48,961 nucleotides of DNA, taken from NCBI GenBank assembly GCA_015056655.1, contig SVFV01000025.1, positions 1-48,961 of the forward strand, written 5' to 3'. Within the stretch, counting starts at the first letter, position 1; each line of letters opens with the position of its first letter. Made by a program: the position numbers and the translations under genes. Below, piece after piece: positions 16,327-25,061 of the stretch. The notes beneath the pieces were generated by a model. That model searched no databases, was not told the origin of the DNA, and saw only the letters and a list, made by a program, of their open reading frames with translations. This DNA comes from Butyrivibrio sp. (lineage in GTDB: Bacteria; Bacillota; Clostridia; Lachnospirales; Lachnospiraceae).

Positions 16327-17310
16327 ATGATCAAGGTTGAAAATCTGTCTACCTCGTACAAGACAATCGACGGAGACATACATGTATTAAATGATCTGAA
16401 TTTTACGATCAATGACAATGAAATATTTGGAATAGCAGGTGAATCCGGCTGCGGAAAAACCACACTGCTAAAAACACTTTATGACATCATCGAATGGCCT
16501 CTTGAGATAGACAAAGGACAGATTGTGCTGTCTGGCGAGAAAAACGGCAAGGAATATTCCTATAAATCAGGCGAGATAAGAAAGACATGGTGGAATAATA
16601 TTGCCTATGTACCGCAGGCAGCACAGTCAGTTCTGGATCCAATAACAAGGCTTAAGAAGCAGTTTTTGGATTCCATTCCTGCTGAGGACAGAAAAAAGGA
16701 GACTAAGGAAGAAACTCTTGAAAGAGTTGCGGATTATCTGGAGGAGCTTAGTCTTTCAAAGGATATTCTTGAAGCGTATCCCTTTCAGCTATCAGGCGGA
16801 ATGAGACAGAGAGTAATAATCGCTCTTGCAACCTTCATGTCTCCTGGTGTGGTCCTTGCAGATGAGCCTACTACAGCTCTTGACGTTGTGGTACAGCGCG
16901 GAATCCTGATGATGCTCACAAGGCTTCAGAAGCAGCTAAAGAACACCATGGTAATAGTAAGTCATGACATGGGAGTTCATTATCAGATAACTGACAGAAT
17001 GGGCATAATGTACTCTGGCAGCATGATAGAGCTTGGCCCTACTGAAAGCATTTTCTCAGAGCCGCTTCATCCCTACACAACAATGCTTGTTAATGCGCTT
17101 CCCAAGGTTGGAGACAAGAGTGCGAAGGTTGGAATACCCGGAAGACCTCCGGCACTAAAGAATCCCCCTCCGGGATGCAGATTTGCTCCAAGATGTCCTT
17201 ATGCGACAGATAAATGCAGGAGCGAAGTCCCTTCGTTTAGGGAAATAAAGCCCGGAAGATTTGCGGCTTGTCATTTACTTAAGGAGGGAGGTGGAATGAT
17301 AGATGGCTGA
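16327..17310 (+). CDS. ABC transporter ATP-binding protein, DppD/OppD type
   Basis: A 327-residue ATPase, one of two that drive the Opp-type importer. It shows Walker A GESGCGKTT (about residue 39), signature LSGGMRQRV (about 157), Walker B VVLADEPTTALD (about 176) and H-loop VSHDMG (about 214). The C-terminal oligopeptide-transporter extension carries the cysteine pattern CRFAPRCPYATDKC (about 285-298) plus a later Cys. This extension is found only in Opp/Dpp-class ATPases. It overlaps the next ATPase gene by 8 bases, indicating translational coupling. Confidence 0.92.
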   Translation: MIKVENLSTSYKTIDGDIHVLNDLNFTINDNEIFGIAGESGCGKTTLLKTLYDIIEWPLEIDKGQIVLSGEKNGKEYSYKSGEIRKTWWNNIAYVPQAAQSVLDPITRLKKQFLDSIPAEDRKKETKEETLERVADYLEELSLSKDILEAYPFQLSGGMRQRVIIALATFMSPGVVLADEPTTALDVVVQRGILMMLTRLQKQLKNTMVIVSHDMGVHYQITDRMGIMYSGSMIELGPTESIFSEPLHPYTTMLVNALPKVGDKSAKVGIPGRPPALKNPPPGCRFAPRCPYATDKCRSEVPSFREIKPGRFAACHLLKEGGGMIDG

Positions 17311-18310
17311 TAATTACTTACTTGAAGTCAAAGGGGTCACCAAGAATTTCAGGATCGGAGGAATGCTCCGCGGAAAAAAGATGACTGCCGTTGACAACGT
17401 TTCACTAAAGATTGAAGAAGGAAAACCGGTTATCCTCTCCATAGTTGGTGAGTCGGGCTGTGGAAAATCCACCCTTTGCAAGATGATCTTAAAGCTTCAT
17501 ACTCCTGACGGAGGAGAGATAATCCTTAATGGCAAAAACTACGCAGATAAAAAGGGATATGATGCAAAGCAGTTCAAGCTTGATGTACAGCCTATTTTCC
17601 AGAATCCATACGAGTCGTTTTCTCCAAGAAAAGCTGTTGATACCTATCTTTACAACACAGCGCTTAAGCTTGGAATTGCTAAAAACATGGAGGAAGCTGA
17701 AAAGAAGGCTGATGAGGCACTTAAGAGTGTAGGAATGTCTCTGGCAGTTGTTAAGGGAAAATACTCTGCACAGTTTTCCGGAGGAGAGCTTCAAAGAGTT
17801 TCTATAGCAAGAGCACTTATCACAAGACCTAAGCTTATAATTGCAGATGAGCCGGTGGCAGCGATAGATGCTTCAATGAAGATGAATATTGTAAATCTGT
17901 TCAAGGAGCTTAAGGATAAATACAATATTTCATTCATATACATTACACATGACTTATCCACTGCTTACTATGTGTCAGACTACATAGCAACTTTGTACAG
18001 AGGTGGTCTTATTGAGTATGGACCAGCCAAGGAGCTGATGGATTATCCGGCACATCCATATACAGAGCTTCTTATGGAGGCTGTTCCCAGAGTAGGAGAT
18101 AAGTGGAATCAGGAATATGTTATGCCTGATATTGAGTCAAAGGAATATGCACTTACCTGTTGTAAGTTTGCGCCAAGATGTCCATACGCAACAGATAAAT
18201 GCAAACAGGAAAAGCCTTCTGAAACGCTTCTTGCTGGCGGCAGAAGTGTATACTGCTTCAAGCCTTTAGAAGCAGCACTTAAAAGAGAAAAGGAATTAGT
18301 AAATAGCTAA
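17303..18310 (+). CDS. ABC transporter ATP-binding protein, DppF/OppF type
   Basis: A 335-residue ATPase and the second motor of the importer. Walker A is GESGCGKST (about residue 51), the Q-loop region reads PIFQNPYESF, the signature is FSGGELQRV (about 155), Walker B is LIIADEPVAAID, and the H-loop is ITHDLS. The same cysteine motif as its partner (CCKFAPRCPYATDKC) is near the C-terminus (about residues 286-300). It overlaps the preceding gene by 8 bases. The GH13 gene follows after 21 bases, so the transporter and glucosidase are one unit. Confidence 0.92.
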   Translation: MADNYLLEVKGVTKNFRIGGMLRGKKMTAVDNVSLKIEEGKPVILSIVGESGCGKSTLCKMILKLHTPDGGEIILNGKNYADKKGYDAKQFKLDVQPIFQNPYESFSPRKAVDTYLYNTALKLGIAKNMEEAEKKADEALKSVGMSLAVVKGKYSAQFSGGELQRVSIARALITRPKLIIADEPVAAIDASMKMNIVNLFKELKDKYNISFIYITHDLSTAYYVSDYIATLYRGGLIEYGPAKELMDYPAHPYTELLMEAVPRVGDKWNQEYVMPDIESKEYALTCCKFAPRCPYATDKCKQEKPSETLLAGGRSVYCFKPLEAALKREKELVNS

Positions 18311-18331
18311 GTAATGAAAGGATAAGAAATT

Positions 18332-19873
18332 ATGGCAGCAACATGGTTAAAAGACACGGTATTTTATGAGATTTATCCTCAGTCATTCTATGATACCAAT
18401 GGGGATGGAATAGGGGATTTCAATGGAATCATAGAAAAACTTGATTACATCAAGTCACTTGGCTGTAACGCACTTTGGATCAACCCTTGCTTTGATTCAC
18501 CCTTTAAGGATGCAGGCTATGACGTAAGGGATTACAAGAAGGTTGCAGCAAGATACGGAACAAATAATGATCTTTACAGACTTTTTGGCGAAGCACATAA
18601 GAAGGGTATCAGAGTACTTCTTGATCTTGTTCCCGGTCATACTTCTGAGGAGCATGAGTGGTTTTTGCAGAGCCAGAAGGAAGAAAAGAATGAATATTCT
18701 AACCGCTATATCTGGACAGATTTCTGCTTCCAGCCGGCAGCAGATCTTAACTATGTAGGTGGTGAGAGTCAGAGAAGTGGAACTTATGCTCTTAACTTCT
18801 TTAAATGTCAGCCTGCTCTTAACTATGGATTTTTAAATCCTACAGAGCCCTGGCAGCTTCCTATTGACCATCCGGATGTAATAGCTACAAGAGAAGCTCT
18901 TAAGGATATCATGAGATTCTGGCTTTCTCATGGCTGTGATGGCTTCAGAGTAGACATGGCTGCATCACTTGTTAAGCATGATGATGAGAAAAAAACAGGA
19001 ACAAGTGCAGTGTGGCTTGATGTCAGAAAGATGCTGGATGAGGAATTCCCTGATGCAGCAATGGTTGCAGAGTGGAGTAATCCGCCTCTTGCCCTTAGAG
19101 CAGGCTATGATATGGACTTTTACTTAAATCATCCTGGCAATGGGTATTCAACTCTTATGCGCGACTACTTCGTAAATGACAAGAAGAAGGAAGACAATTC
19201 CTACTTCAAAAAAGATGGTGACGGGGACATTAATCGTTTCCTTGATGAATATCTAAAATGGTATGAGGACACGAAGGAGGTAGGCTATATTTCATTGCTC
19301 ACCTGCAATCACGACACCAACCGTCCACGATATACATTAGAGCCTGATGAATTAAAGCTTGCCTACGCGTTCCTGTTCACCATGCCTGGAGTACCTTTCC
19401 TTTACTATGGAGATGAGATCGGTATGAGATATCTTGAGCTCTCCACACATGAAGGAGGATATTTCCGCACAGGCTCTCGTACTCCTATGCAGTGGAAGAG
19501 GGGTAAAAACTTAGGATTCTCAGAAGGATGTGAGGACAGTCTCTACCTCCCTGTTGATGATGCAGTTGATGCACCTACTGTTGAAGCGCAGGATAAAGAT
19601 CCTGATTCACTTCTTAACATGGTAAGAGAAATACTTGCGCTTAGACACAGTGAGGAAGATCTTCAGGCTGATGCTGAGTTCAAGGTACTTTGCGCAGAGA
19701 AAGGAAAGCCTTTTGTTTACAAGAGAGGTAACCTTACTATTGCAGTGAACCCTTCCGAAAAAGAGCAGACAGCACCTGTAGCTGTTCAGGGTGAAGTCCT
19801 CTATGTATTGGGCAATGCTACTCTTGGCAATCAGATCACTCTTGCACCTCAGTCATTTGTCATAGTTAAGTGA
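18332..19873 (+). CDS. GH13 alpha-amylase family enzyme (alpha-glucosidase type)
   Basis: A 513-residue cytoplasmic enzyme of the oligo-1,6-glucosidase/alpha-glucosidase type. Region I (LLDLVPGHTS, about residues 95-104), region II with the nucleophile Asp (DGFRVDMAAS, about 206-215), region III with the acid/base Glu (MVAEWSN, about 245-251) and region IV (TCNHDTNR, about 325-332) are all present. It lacks a signal peptide and is the last gene of the operon, so it would split alpha-glucosidic bonds in sugars imported by the preceding ABC system. A trehalose-type or sucrose-type specificity cannot be excluded. Its start follows GAAAGGA. Confidence 0.88.
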   Translation: MAATWLKDTVFYEIYPQSFYDTNGDGIGDFNGIIEKLDYIKSLGCNALWINPCFDSPFKDAGYDVRDYKKVAARYGTNNDLYRLFGEAHKKGIRVLLDLVPGHTSEEHEWFLQSQKEEKNEYSNRYIWTDFCFQPAADLNYVGGESQRSGTYALNFFKCQPALNYGFLNPTEPWQLPIDHPDVIATREALKDIMRFWLSHGCDGFRVDMAASLVKHDDEKKTGTSAVWLDVRKMLDEEFPDAAMVAEWSNPPLALRAGYDMDFYLNHPGNGYSTLMRDYFVNDKKKEDNSYFKKDGDGDINRFLDEYLKWYEDTKEVGYISLLTCNHDTNRPRYTLEPDELKLAYAFLFTMPGVPFLYYGDEIGMRYLELSTHEGGYFRTGSRTPMQWKRGKNLGFSEGCEDSLYLPVDDAVDAPTVEAQDKDPDSLLNMVREILALRHSEEDLQADAEFKVLCAEKGKPFVYKRGNLTIAVNPSEKEQTAPVAVQGEVLYVLGNATLGNQITLAPQSFVIVK

Positions 19874-20011
19874 ATTAAACATGCCTAATTCGACACATTT
19901 GTATGGAAAAACTGCGAAAATTCGTGTATTATAAGGAAGATGGTTTCCACGAAGTGGTTAATCAAGAGGGAACACGATATAGCTATTATTTTAGTTTCGG
20001 AGGTATTAGGT

Positions 20012-20524
20012 ATGAAGTTTTGTACAAATTGTGGAGAGAGTTTAGAAGAGAACGTAACAGTATGCCCTAAGTGTGGTACAGCTGTAGCTGGTGCACAGCA
20101 GAGCGCACCTCAGCAGCCTCAGGGACAGCCCTTTGTGGCAGCTCCTAACCCGGCATATCAGCAGCAGATGTATGCTTATGATCCTGCAGATCATACAGCA
20201 GAGATGGATGAGAAGGACATCGTTGAGAACAAGACACTTGCAATCACAATGTATCTTTTCGGATGGATGGGAATGCTTATCGCAGCTATCGCAGCTAAGG
20301 AGTCTAAGTTTGTTCAGTTCCACCTCAGACAGGTACTTAAGTTTGAGCTTCTTGCTACACTTGTAGGAATCGTAACACTTCTTCTTTGCTGGACAATTAT
20401 TGTTCCTATTGCAGCATCAATCTTCTACATTGTTCTTTTGGTTGTAAAGATCATCGGCTTTGTAAATGTTTGCTCAGGTAAGGCAAAGGAACTTCCTGTT
20501 GTTTCTGCATTCAAGTTCTTATAA
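20012..20524 (+). CDS. Zinc-ribbon membrane protein
   Basis: A protein of 170 residues if translation starts at ATG 20012, which follows GGAGG at 19999-20003; an upstream in-frame ATG at 19940 has no such site. The N-terminus is a zinc ribbon with two CxxC pairs (FCTNCGES and VCPKCGTA). A Gln/Pro/Tyr-rich linker follows, and then about two or three membrane segments from about residue 75 to 155 (LAITMYLFGWMGMLIAAIA; LVGIVTLLLCWTIIVPIAA). Such proteins are common in Firmicutes and of unknown function; the helices suggest a DUF4870-like fold. It is flanked by its own terminator and forms a single-gene unit. Confidence 0.8.
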   Translation: MKFCTNCGESLEENVTVCPKCGTAVAGAQQSAPQQPQGQPFVAAPNPAYQQQMYAYDPADHTAEMDEKDIVENKTLAITMYLFGWMGMLIAAIAAKESKFVQFHLRQVLKFELLATLVGIVTLLLCWTIIVPIAASIFYIVLLVVKIIGFVNVCSGKAKELPVVSAFKFL

Positions 20525-20551
20525 TAATAAACTTGGTATTAAAAAATTCTG

Positions 20552-20588
20552 AAAAATCAGAGGACATACAGTTCTCTGATTTTTTTTG
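20552..20588 (+). terminator. Terminator after the zinc-ribbon gene
   Basis: AAAAATCAGAG and CTCTGATTTTT form a stem followed by a run of T residues ending at 20587. The promoter of the next gene starts immediately afterwards. Confidence 0.85.
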
Positions 20589-20590
20589 TG

Positions 20591-20596
20591 TATAAT
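20591..20596 (+). promoter_or_regulatory. Promoter -10 box of the GGDEF-EAL gene
   Basis: A perfect TATAAT lies 32 bases upstream of the start codon and directly after the previous terminator. No good -35 box is visible, since that position falls inside the terminator stem. Confidence 0.4.
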
Positions 20597-20627
20597 TAAA
20601 TTATATCGATTGAGTGGGGGATGGCGT

Positions 20628-22514
20628 ATGATTACGTTGCTTAGCTTTGCAATCTTAGCCATAGGAATTCTTGCAATAAGGGCTCGAAGTATAAGCCGAA
20701 GTGTAGGGAAATTCTGGATAGATCTCGAGATTGCCGTAACAATTATCTATATAACAGCAATATGGGCAATGCCGTTTATTATTAAGTACTTCAACATTGA
20801 TAGCAGCTTGAAGTACGTAATTGATGTTACCAATTTTTCGCTTGCTTTGGCAACTTATCTTTTGTGCGCTTTTAAAATCACCATAGGTCTTTGCAGATAC
20901 AGAGTAAGAGGCGCACTTCTTTATTTGTTACCCTACGCAATTTATGTCATTTATCTGCTTGTCCTTAATCCAATAAACCATATAGCATACTTTGAGGATG
21001 TTCTTGGCGCAATTTCTCCAGAGAAGCTCGCATTCATTTTTATCTCAACACTTATAATGCTCATTTATACCATAATCACTATAGGACTTGCCTGGAGACA
21101 CAGAAAAAGGCTTGGCCCTATTGCATCAGTAAGCATAATTGTAATTGTGCTTATGGACTATCTTTTTGTTGTGATTAACTACAAGGTAACTGACTTTGAA
21201 TTTATGGGAGCAGTATTTGCAGCGGTTGTAACCTTTAACCTGGTTATGCTATACCTTGTGGATAACCCTACAGATTCAAAGACGGGAATATATAATTTCG
21301 ATGCTTTCTGCCGCGCTGTAAAGGAAGATCTGATGCTTAATCCAGACACGAATTATCAGCTGTGTCTCCTGGATATAAGAGACTTCCAGGATGTTAATGA
21401 GCGCTTTGGCTTTGAGATGGGCGACGATATCCTTAGAAGAGTAGCAGCAGCCATGAGAAAGAGCTTTTCCTGGGAGGTTGAGCTTGGCTACCTTGGCGAG
21501 GATAACTTCGTTGGATTTTTCCCAGAAGGTACATACTGGATGCTACAGGGAATTCTCTCATTAGATGAGATGTATCCGGGGGAAAATATGGATTACAATC
21601 TGTCTCTGTATTCAGGAGTTTACAAGGTCACAGACAGAGAGATGAATCCTATATTGATGTGCGACCGCGCAAGGTTTGCAATGGAAAGCATACGTCATGA
21701 CTATGAGAAGCATGAGTGCATCTATGATACCAGTCAGGAGCATGCTTTTGAGATGAGAGCATATATGCTCCACAATTGCGAGAAGGCTATTCACGACAGG
21801 GCATTTGTTCCATATTTCCAGCCTATATATGATGCTAATACCAAGCAGATTTGCAGTGCTGAAGCTCTTGTAAGATGGAAAGACAAGCAGTATGGACTTA
21901 TAAGCCCCGGCGACTTCATTCCGTTATTTGAAAGAAATGGCTTCATAAATAAGCTGGATGTCTATGTATGGGAAGAGGTTTGTAAGTACATAGCAGAATG
22001 GAGAAAGGAAGGAATCCTTGTTCCACCTATCTCAGTAAATATCTCAAGAAGAGACCTCCAGATGGATAACCTTTATGAGATAATCATTGACCTTATCAAA
22101 AAGTATAATCTGTCACCTCTTGATCTAAAGCTCGAGATTACGGAGAGTGCTTTCGTTGCAGATAATCGCCGCTTCTTTGAAACAGTGGATGTTTTGCAGG
22201 AGGTTGGTTTCAGGATTTTGATGGATGACTTTGGAAGCGGATATTCCAGCTTCAATACCTTCAAGGATGCTCACGTAGATGTCCTTAAGGCAGATATGAA
22301 ATTCATGGACGGTCTTGAAAGCTCAGAGAAGGGCCAGATCGTTATCAATACTATCGTAGAGATGGCTAAAAAGCTTGATATGCCTATCGTAGTAGAGGGT
22401 GTAGAAACCAAGGGCCAGTACGAATATCTTCGTGATATCGGCTGCGAAATGATACAGGGCTTCTACTTCGCACGTCCCATGGCACCCAAAGACTTCAGGG
22501 CTTTGATTAAATAA
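20628..22514 (+). CDS. Membrane GGDEF-EAL protein, probable c-di-GMP phosphodiesterase
   Basis: A 628-residue protein when started at ATG 20628, which has GGGGG upstream; an ATG at 20586 lies within the terminator/promoter region. The first about 210 residues hold about six to eight membrane helices. The GGDEF domain that follows has a degenerate site, YLGEDNFVGF, so it is unlikely to make c-di-GMP. The EAL domain (about 385-628) keeps the catalytic set: SAEALVRW, SVNISRRD, LEITESA, DDFGSGYSS, VLKADMKF, VVEGVET and MIQGFYF. It is therefore expected to degrade c-di-GMP at the membrane, probably in response to a signal sensed by the N-terminal helices. Confidence 0.88.
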   Translation: MITLLSFAILAIGILAIRARSISRSVGKFWIDLEIAVTIIYITAIWAMPFIIKYFNIDSSLKYVIDVTNFSLALATYLLCAFKITIGLCRYRVRGALLYLLPYAIYVIYLLVLNPINHIAYFEDVLGAISPEKLAFIFISTLIMLIYTIITIGLAWRHRKRLGPIASVSIIVIVLMDYLFVVINYKVTDFEFMGAVFAAVVTFNLVMLYLVDNPTDSKTGIYNFDAFCRAVKEDLMLNPDTNYQLCLLDIRDFQDVNERFGFEMGDDILRRVAAAMRKSFSWEVELGYLGEDNFVGFFPEGTYWMLQGILSLDEMYPGENMDYNLSLYSGVYKVTDREMNPILMCDRARFAMESIRHDYEKHECIYDTSQEHAFEMRAYMLHNCEKAIHDRAFVPYFQPIYDANTKQICSAEALVRWKDKQYGLISPGDFIPLFERNGFINKLDVYVWEEVCKYIAEWRKEGILVPPISVNISRRDLQMDNLYEIIIDLIKKYNLSPLDLKLEITESAFVADNRRFFETVDVLQEVGFRILMDDFGSGYSSFNTFKDAHVDVLKADMKFMDGLESSEKGQIVINTIVEMAKKLDMPIVVEGVETKGQYEYLRDIGCEMIQGFYFARPMAPKDFRALIK

Positions 22515-22599
22515 CAGACTCTTCACGCCTGATGAGCATTTGTTGTAGCTTTCACGCCGCTTTCGACGTTATGGGGCATGTCCGTTCATATAAATAAAT

Positions 22600-22632
22600 A
22601 CGCCACCGGATGACCGGTGGCGTTTGATTTTG
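22600..22632. terminator. Terminator between the GGDEF-EAL and YerB-like genes
   Basis: ACGCCACCGG and CCGGTGGCGT make a perfect 10-base stem with an ATGA loop, followed by TTGATTTT on the plus strand and preceded by an A-rich stretch. It separates convergent genes. Confidence 0.75.
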
Positions 22633-22639
22633 GTTTGAA

Positions 22640-23803
22640 TTACTGGATTCCGAGCTGATCCCATGTGTCTGCGGGAACGAGTGCGATGTATGTCTTACCG
22701 TTGTTGATCTCAAGCTCGTTTGCCTGTGAATCGAAGTACTGAGTCATGTTGAGAGGTCCAACCTTTGTCCATACGATATCTGTTGCCTTACCGTTTGTGC
22801 AGTAGTAACCAGGCTGGTTGATATCGATACAGTTGTAGATAAGGTAACCATGATCATCAAGCTGTGTAAATGTGCACTTCTGAAGAATTACGTTCTTGAA
22901 TGATAAAGGCTCGCTGTCCTCAGCATCAAGATGCTGCTTGCCATATTCATAGTACTCATATTCCTGAGTATCTTCGTTGTAGATAAGCTGTGAAGAGTTG
23001 TGTGTGAAAGATGCGATATCGATTGTCTTAGCATCGATGCACTTTGCATAACCCTTGCTCTCAAGGTTAAGGTCGTTACCCCATGTTGTGAAGTTGAAGT
23101 GCTTATCCTTAACTCCATCAGGTGCGAACTCGTTGTAGGTTGTTGAGAATCCGCTTGATGAGAAGTTGCTGTCAAGGTCGCCAGGAAGAATATACTCTGT
23201 ATATTCGCGGCTCTTACCATTATCTACACGAGAGAATGTTCCTGAGAAGTGGTTTGTTCCCCATTCCTCAGCAAGGTAAGGATTGATGTGAACTGCAGGA
23301 CCACCATCGTGGCAAAGAACTGCATTCCACTCAGCAGCCATAATGATGTTTGTAGGTCTTGTACTTCTGATTGAACCCATCTGCTGGATTGCACCCCAGT
23401 CCTTTACAAGGCACATAAGACGTGTGATACGACCATTCTGTGTGCTGTTCATCATTTCATATACTACGTCAGCTTCTGATGTGCCGTAGTGAGGAAGAGC
23501 GATTGATTCATTATCAACCATAACAGCGATAGGACGCTGATCCTTAAGTGACTCATCGATAGGAGTACCTGTAAGTTCGCTAAGGTACATTCCTTCAGGA
23601 ACCTCTGCAGCTACAACTTCCTCTACAGGAGCCTCCTCCTGAACTTCTTCGCTAGAAGCCTCTGTGCTTGAATCCTCAATTGATTCCCATGAAAGTCCCT
23701 CTGATGAATCCTCTGCAGGCTGGTCCTTTTTGCCACAACCGATTGCTGTAGTGAGCATCATTGAAGCAAGAAGAACGCTCATTATTTTCTTGTTAAATTT
23801 CAT
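22640..23803 (-). CDS. DUF3048 (YerB-like) lipoprotein
   Basis: A 387-residue exported lipoprotein. It has a signal peptide with lipobox TTAIGCG (Cys about residue 23), an acidic Ser/Glu-rich linker (about 25-70), then a DUF3048 domain as in Bacillus YerB. Visible marks are RPIAVMVDNESIALPHYGTS (about 90-109), VYEMMNS, GSIRSTRPTNI (about 143) and WNAVLCHDGGPA. The C-terminal part (about 290-387) matches the second YerB domain. The function is unknown, though YerB-type proteins are associated with the cell envelope. It has a strong AGGAGG site and a leader hairpin, and is a single-gene unit. Confidence 0.85.
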   Translation of the reverse strand: MKFNKKIMSVLLASMMLTTAIGCGKKDQPAEDSSEGLSWESIEDSSTEASSEEVQEEAPVEEVVAAEVPEGMYLSELTGTPIDESLKDQRPIAVMVDNESIALPHYGTSEADVVYEMMNSTQNGRITRLMCLVKDWGAIQQMGSIRSTRPTNIIMAAEWNAVLCHDGGPAVHINPYLAEEWGTNHFSGTFSRVDNGKSREYTEYILPGDLDSNFSSSGFSTTYNEFAPDGVKDKHFNFTTWGNDLNLESKGYAKCIDAKTIDIASFTHNSSQLIYNEDTQEYEYYEYGKQHLDAEDSEPLSFKNVILQKCTFTQLDDHGYLIYNCIDINQPGYYCTNGKATDIVWTKVGPLNMTQYFDSQANELEINNGKTYIALVPADTWDQLGIQ

Positions 23804-23823
23804 AATAAAAATCCTCCTTAAAT

Positions 23824-23845
23824 AAGTGTGCCCAAATACACACTT
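23824..23845 (-). promoter_or_regulatory. Leader hairpin of the YerB-like gene
   Basis: AAGTGTG and CACACTT form a 7-base stem with an 8-base loop just upstream of the ribosome site. It may act as an operator or stabilise the 5' end of the message. Promoter-like TTTACA and TAAAAT lie further upstream on the minus strand, with a 15-base spacer. Confidence 0.4.
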
Positions 23846-23904
23846 CTAACATTTTAACAGAAAAGGTTTATTGTAAAAAGACAAATATGAAAAATTAATT
23901 TATC

Positions 23905-24984
23905 TTAAGAAAAGTCTTTCCTTTTTCGGTCAGCAGCTTCAATCAGTAAGCGCAGATCTTCTTCATCCCTGGGAGTACCGTGGGAATAGCCACTTATACA
24001 GTGTACAGGCTTGTCAGTGTCTGGAATTGAAAGAACAGCCATAGCTTTTTCCCAACCGGAAAGTCTCTGCATGGCGATATCAACCTCAAGGTCCTGAAGG
24101 ATAATAAGGAAGGAATCAGATCCATATCTGTAGGAGTGGCTGTCTGTGAGATGCTTCTTTATAAGAGAGCCGATATTTGAAAGTATCTGATCACCAGCCT
24201 CGGTTCCATATTCTTCGTTTATTTTATCGAAATCATTGATATCAAGCATGATAACGATGATGTGATGATTGTGGTAGGAGTTAAAGTCATCACGAAGAGC
24301 ATAACGATTCTTAAGGTCAGTTATATTATCGTGGATTGGCACATTCTGGAGCATTTCATTCATGGTTTCAATGCGGTGGATACGCTCAAGCTCAGCTCCC
24401 TGCATGTGATACTTATGAATAGAGCCAATAAGTGTAATGAAAGCCAGCATTACATAGTTGATCAGATGAATTCTGGATGCTCCATCATAGGCAAATAAAA
24501 TAAGGTAGAAAACAAGATAAGAGCCAAGTACAAGCACAGTGCTTATATATGGCGGCAATAAAACGAAGTTAACAAGGCAGAAGGTTATGGTGAAGAACAC
24601 AATCATCTGCGAGTTGTGAGCATAATGATAATAGGAAGTGAACATACCAAAGGAAAGAATCATCAGGTAATAGGCAATGGTCATAAATCTGTAAAAGCTG
24701 TAGGGCTTATTCGATTTTCTTAAGGCAAAATCAGAAATGAGGAAGGTTATTCCGCAGGTGATTATTGCGTAAACCATGTTATCAAGTACAGCCTTTTCCT
24801 GAACAAGTGGGTTTGATGTGATAATCCATACGATAAGTACAAGTGAATCGAAAATTGCAGATAAAAGTGTTATTATCCTAAGTGCAACAAGATTATGACG
24901 ATAAATCCCTTCCTTTATAGTAGGATGTATATATGGATTAAACGATTCCCGTATAGTGTTTTTGAGTTTTGAAAAAGTTGCCAT
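23905..24984 (-). CDS. Membrane GGDEF-domain protein with degenerate active site
   Basis: A 359-residue protein starting at ATG 24982-24984, with AAGGA about 8 bases upstream; a TTG two codons earlier is less likely. Residues about 30-200 hold about six membrane helices. The GGDEF domain (about 215-359) has LDINDFDKINEEYG, which keeps the first metal-binding Asp, but the signature is YGSDSF instead of GGDEF, and no RxxD inhibitory site is seen before it. It probably lacks cyclase activity and may bind nucleotide as a sensor. It is a single-gene unit, divergent from mraY. Confidence 0.8.
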   Translation of the reverse strand: MATFSKLKNTIRESFNPYIHPTIKEGIYRHNLVALRIITLLSAIFDSLVLIVWIITSNPLVQEKAVLDNMVYAIITCGITFLISDFALRKSNKPYSFYRFMTIAYYLMILSFGMFTSYYHYAHNSQMIVFFTITFCLVNFVLLPPYISTVLVLGSYLVFYLILFAYDGASRIHLINYVMLAFITLIGSIHKYHMQGAELERIHRIETMNEMLQNVPIHDNITDLKNRYALRDDFNSYHNHHIIVIMLDINDFDKINEEYGTEAGDQILSNIGSLIKKHLTDSHSYRYGSDSFLIILQDLEVDIAMQRLSGWEKAMAVLSIPDTDKPVHCISGYSHGTPRDEEDLRLLIEAADRKRKDFS

Positions 24985-25061
24985 TATCAAAATCCTTCGC
25001 TATTATAAATCAGTACATACGTCGATAATTATATCACATTATCAGATTGGAGTGATGTTCT

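Noticed and set aside
19940..20011. Upstream start for the zinc-ribbon protein.
   Set aside because: The added residues are not part of the zinc ribbon and the ribosome site serves ATG 20012.
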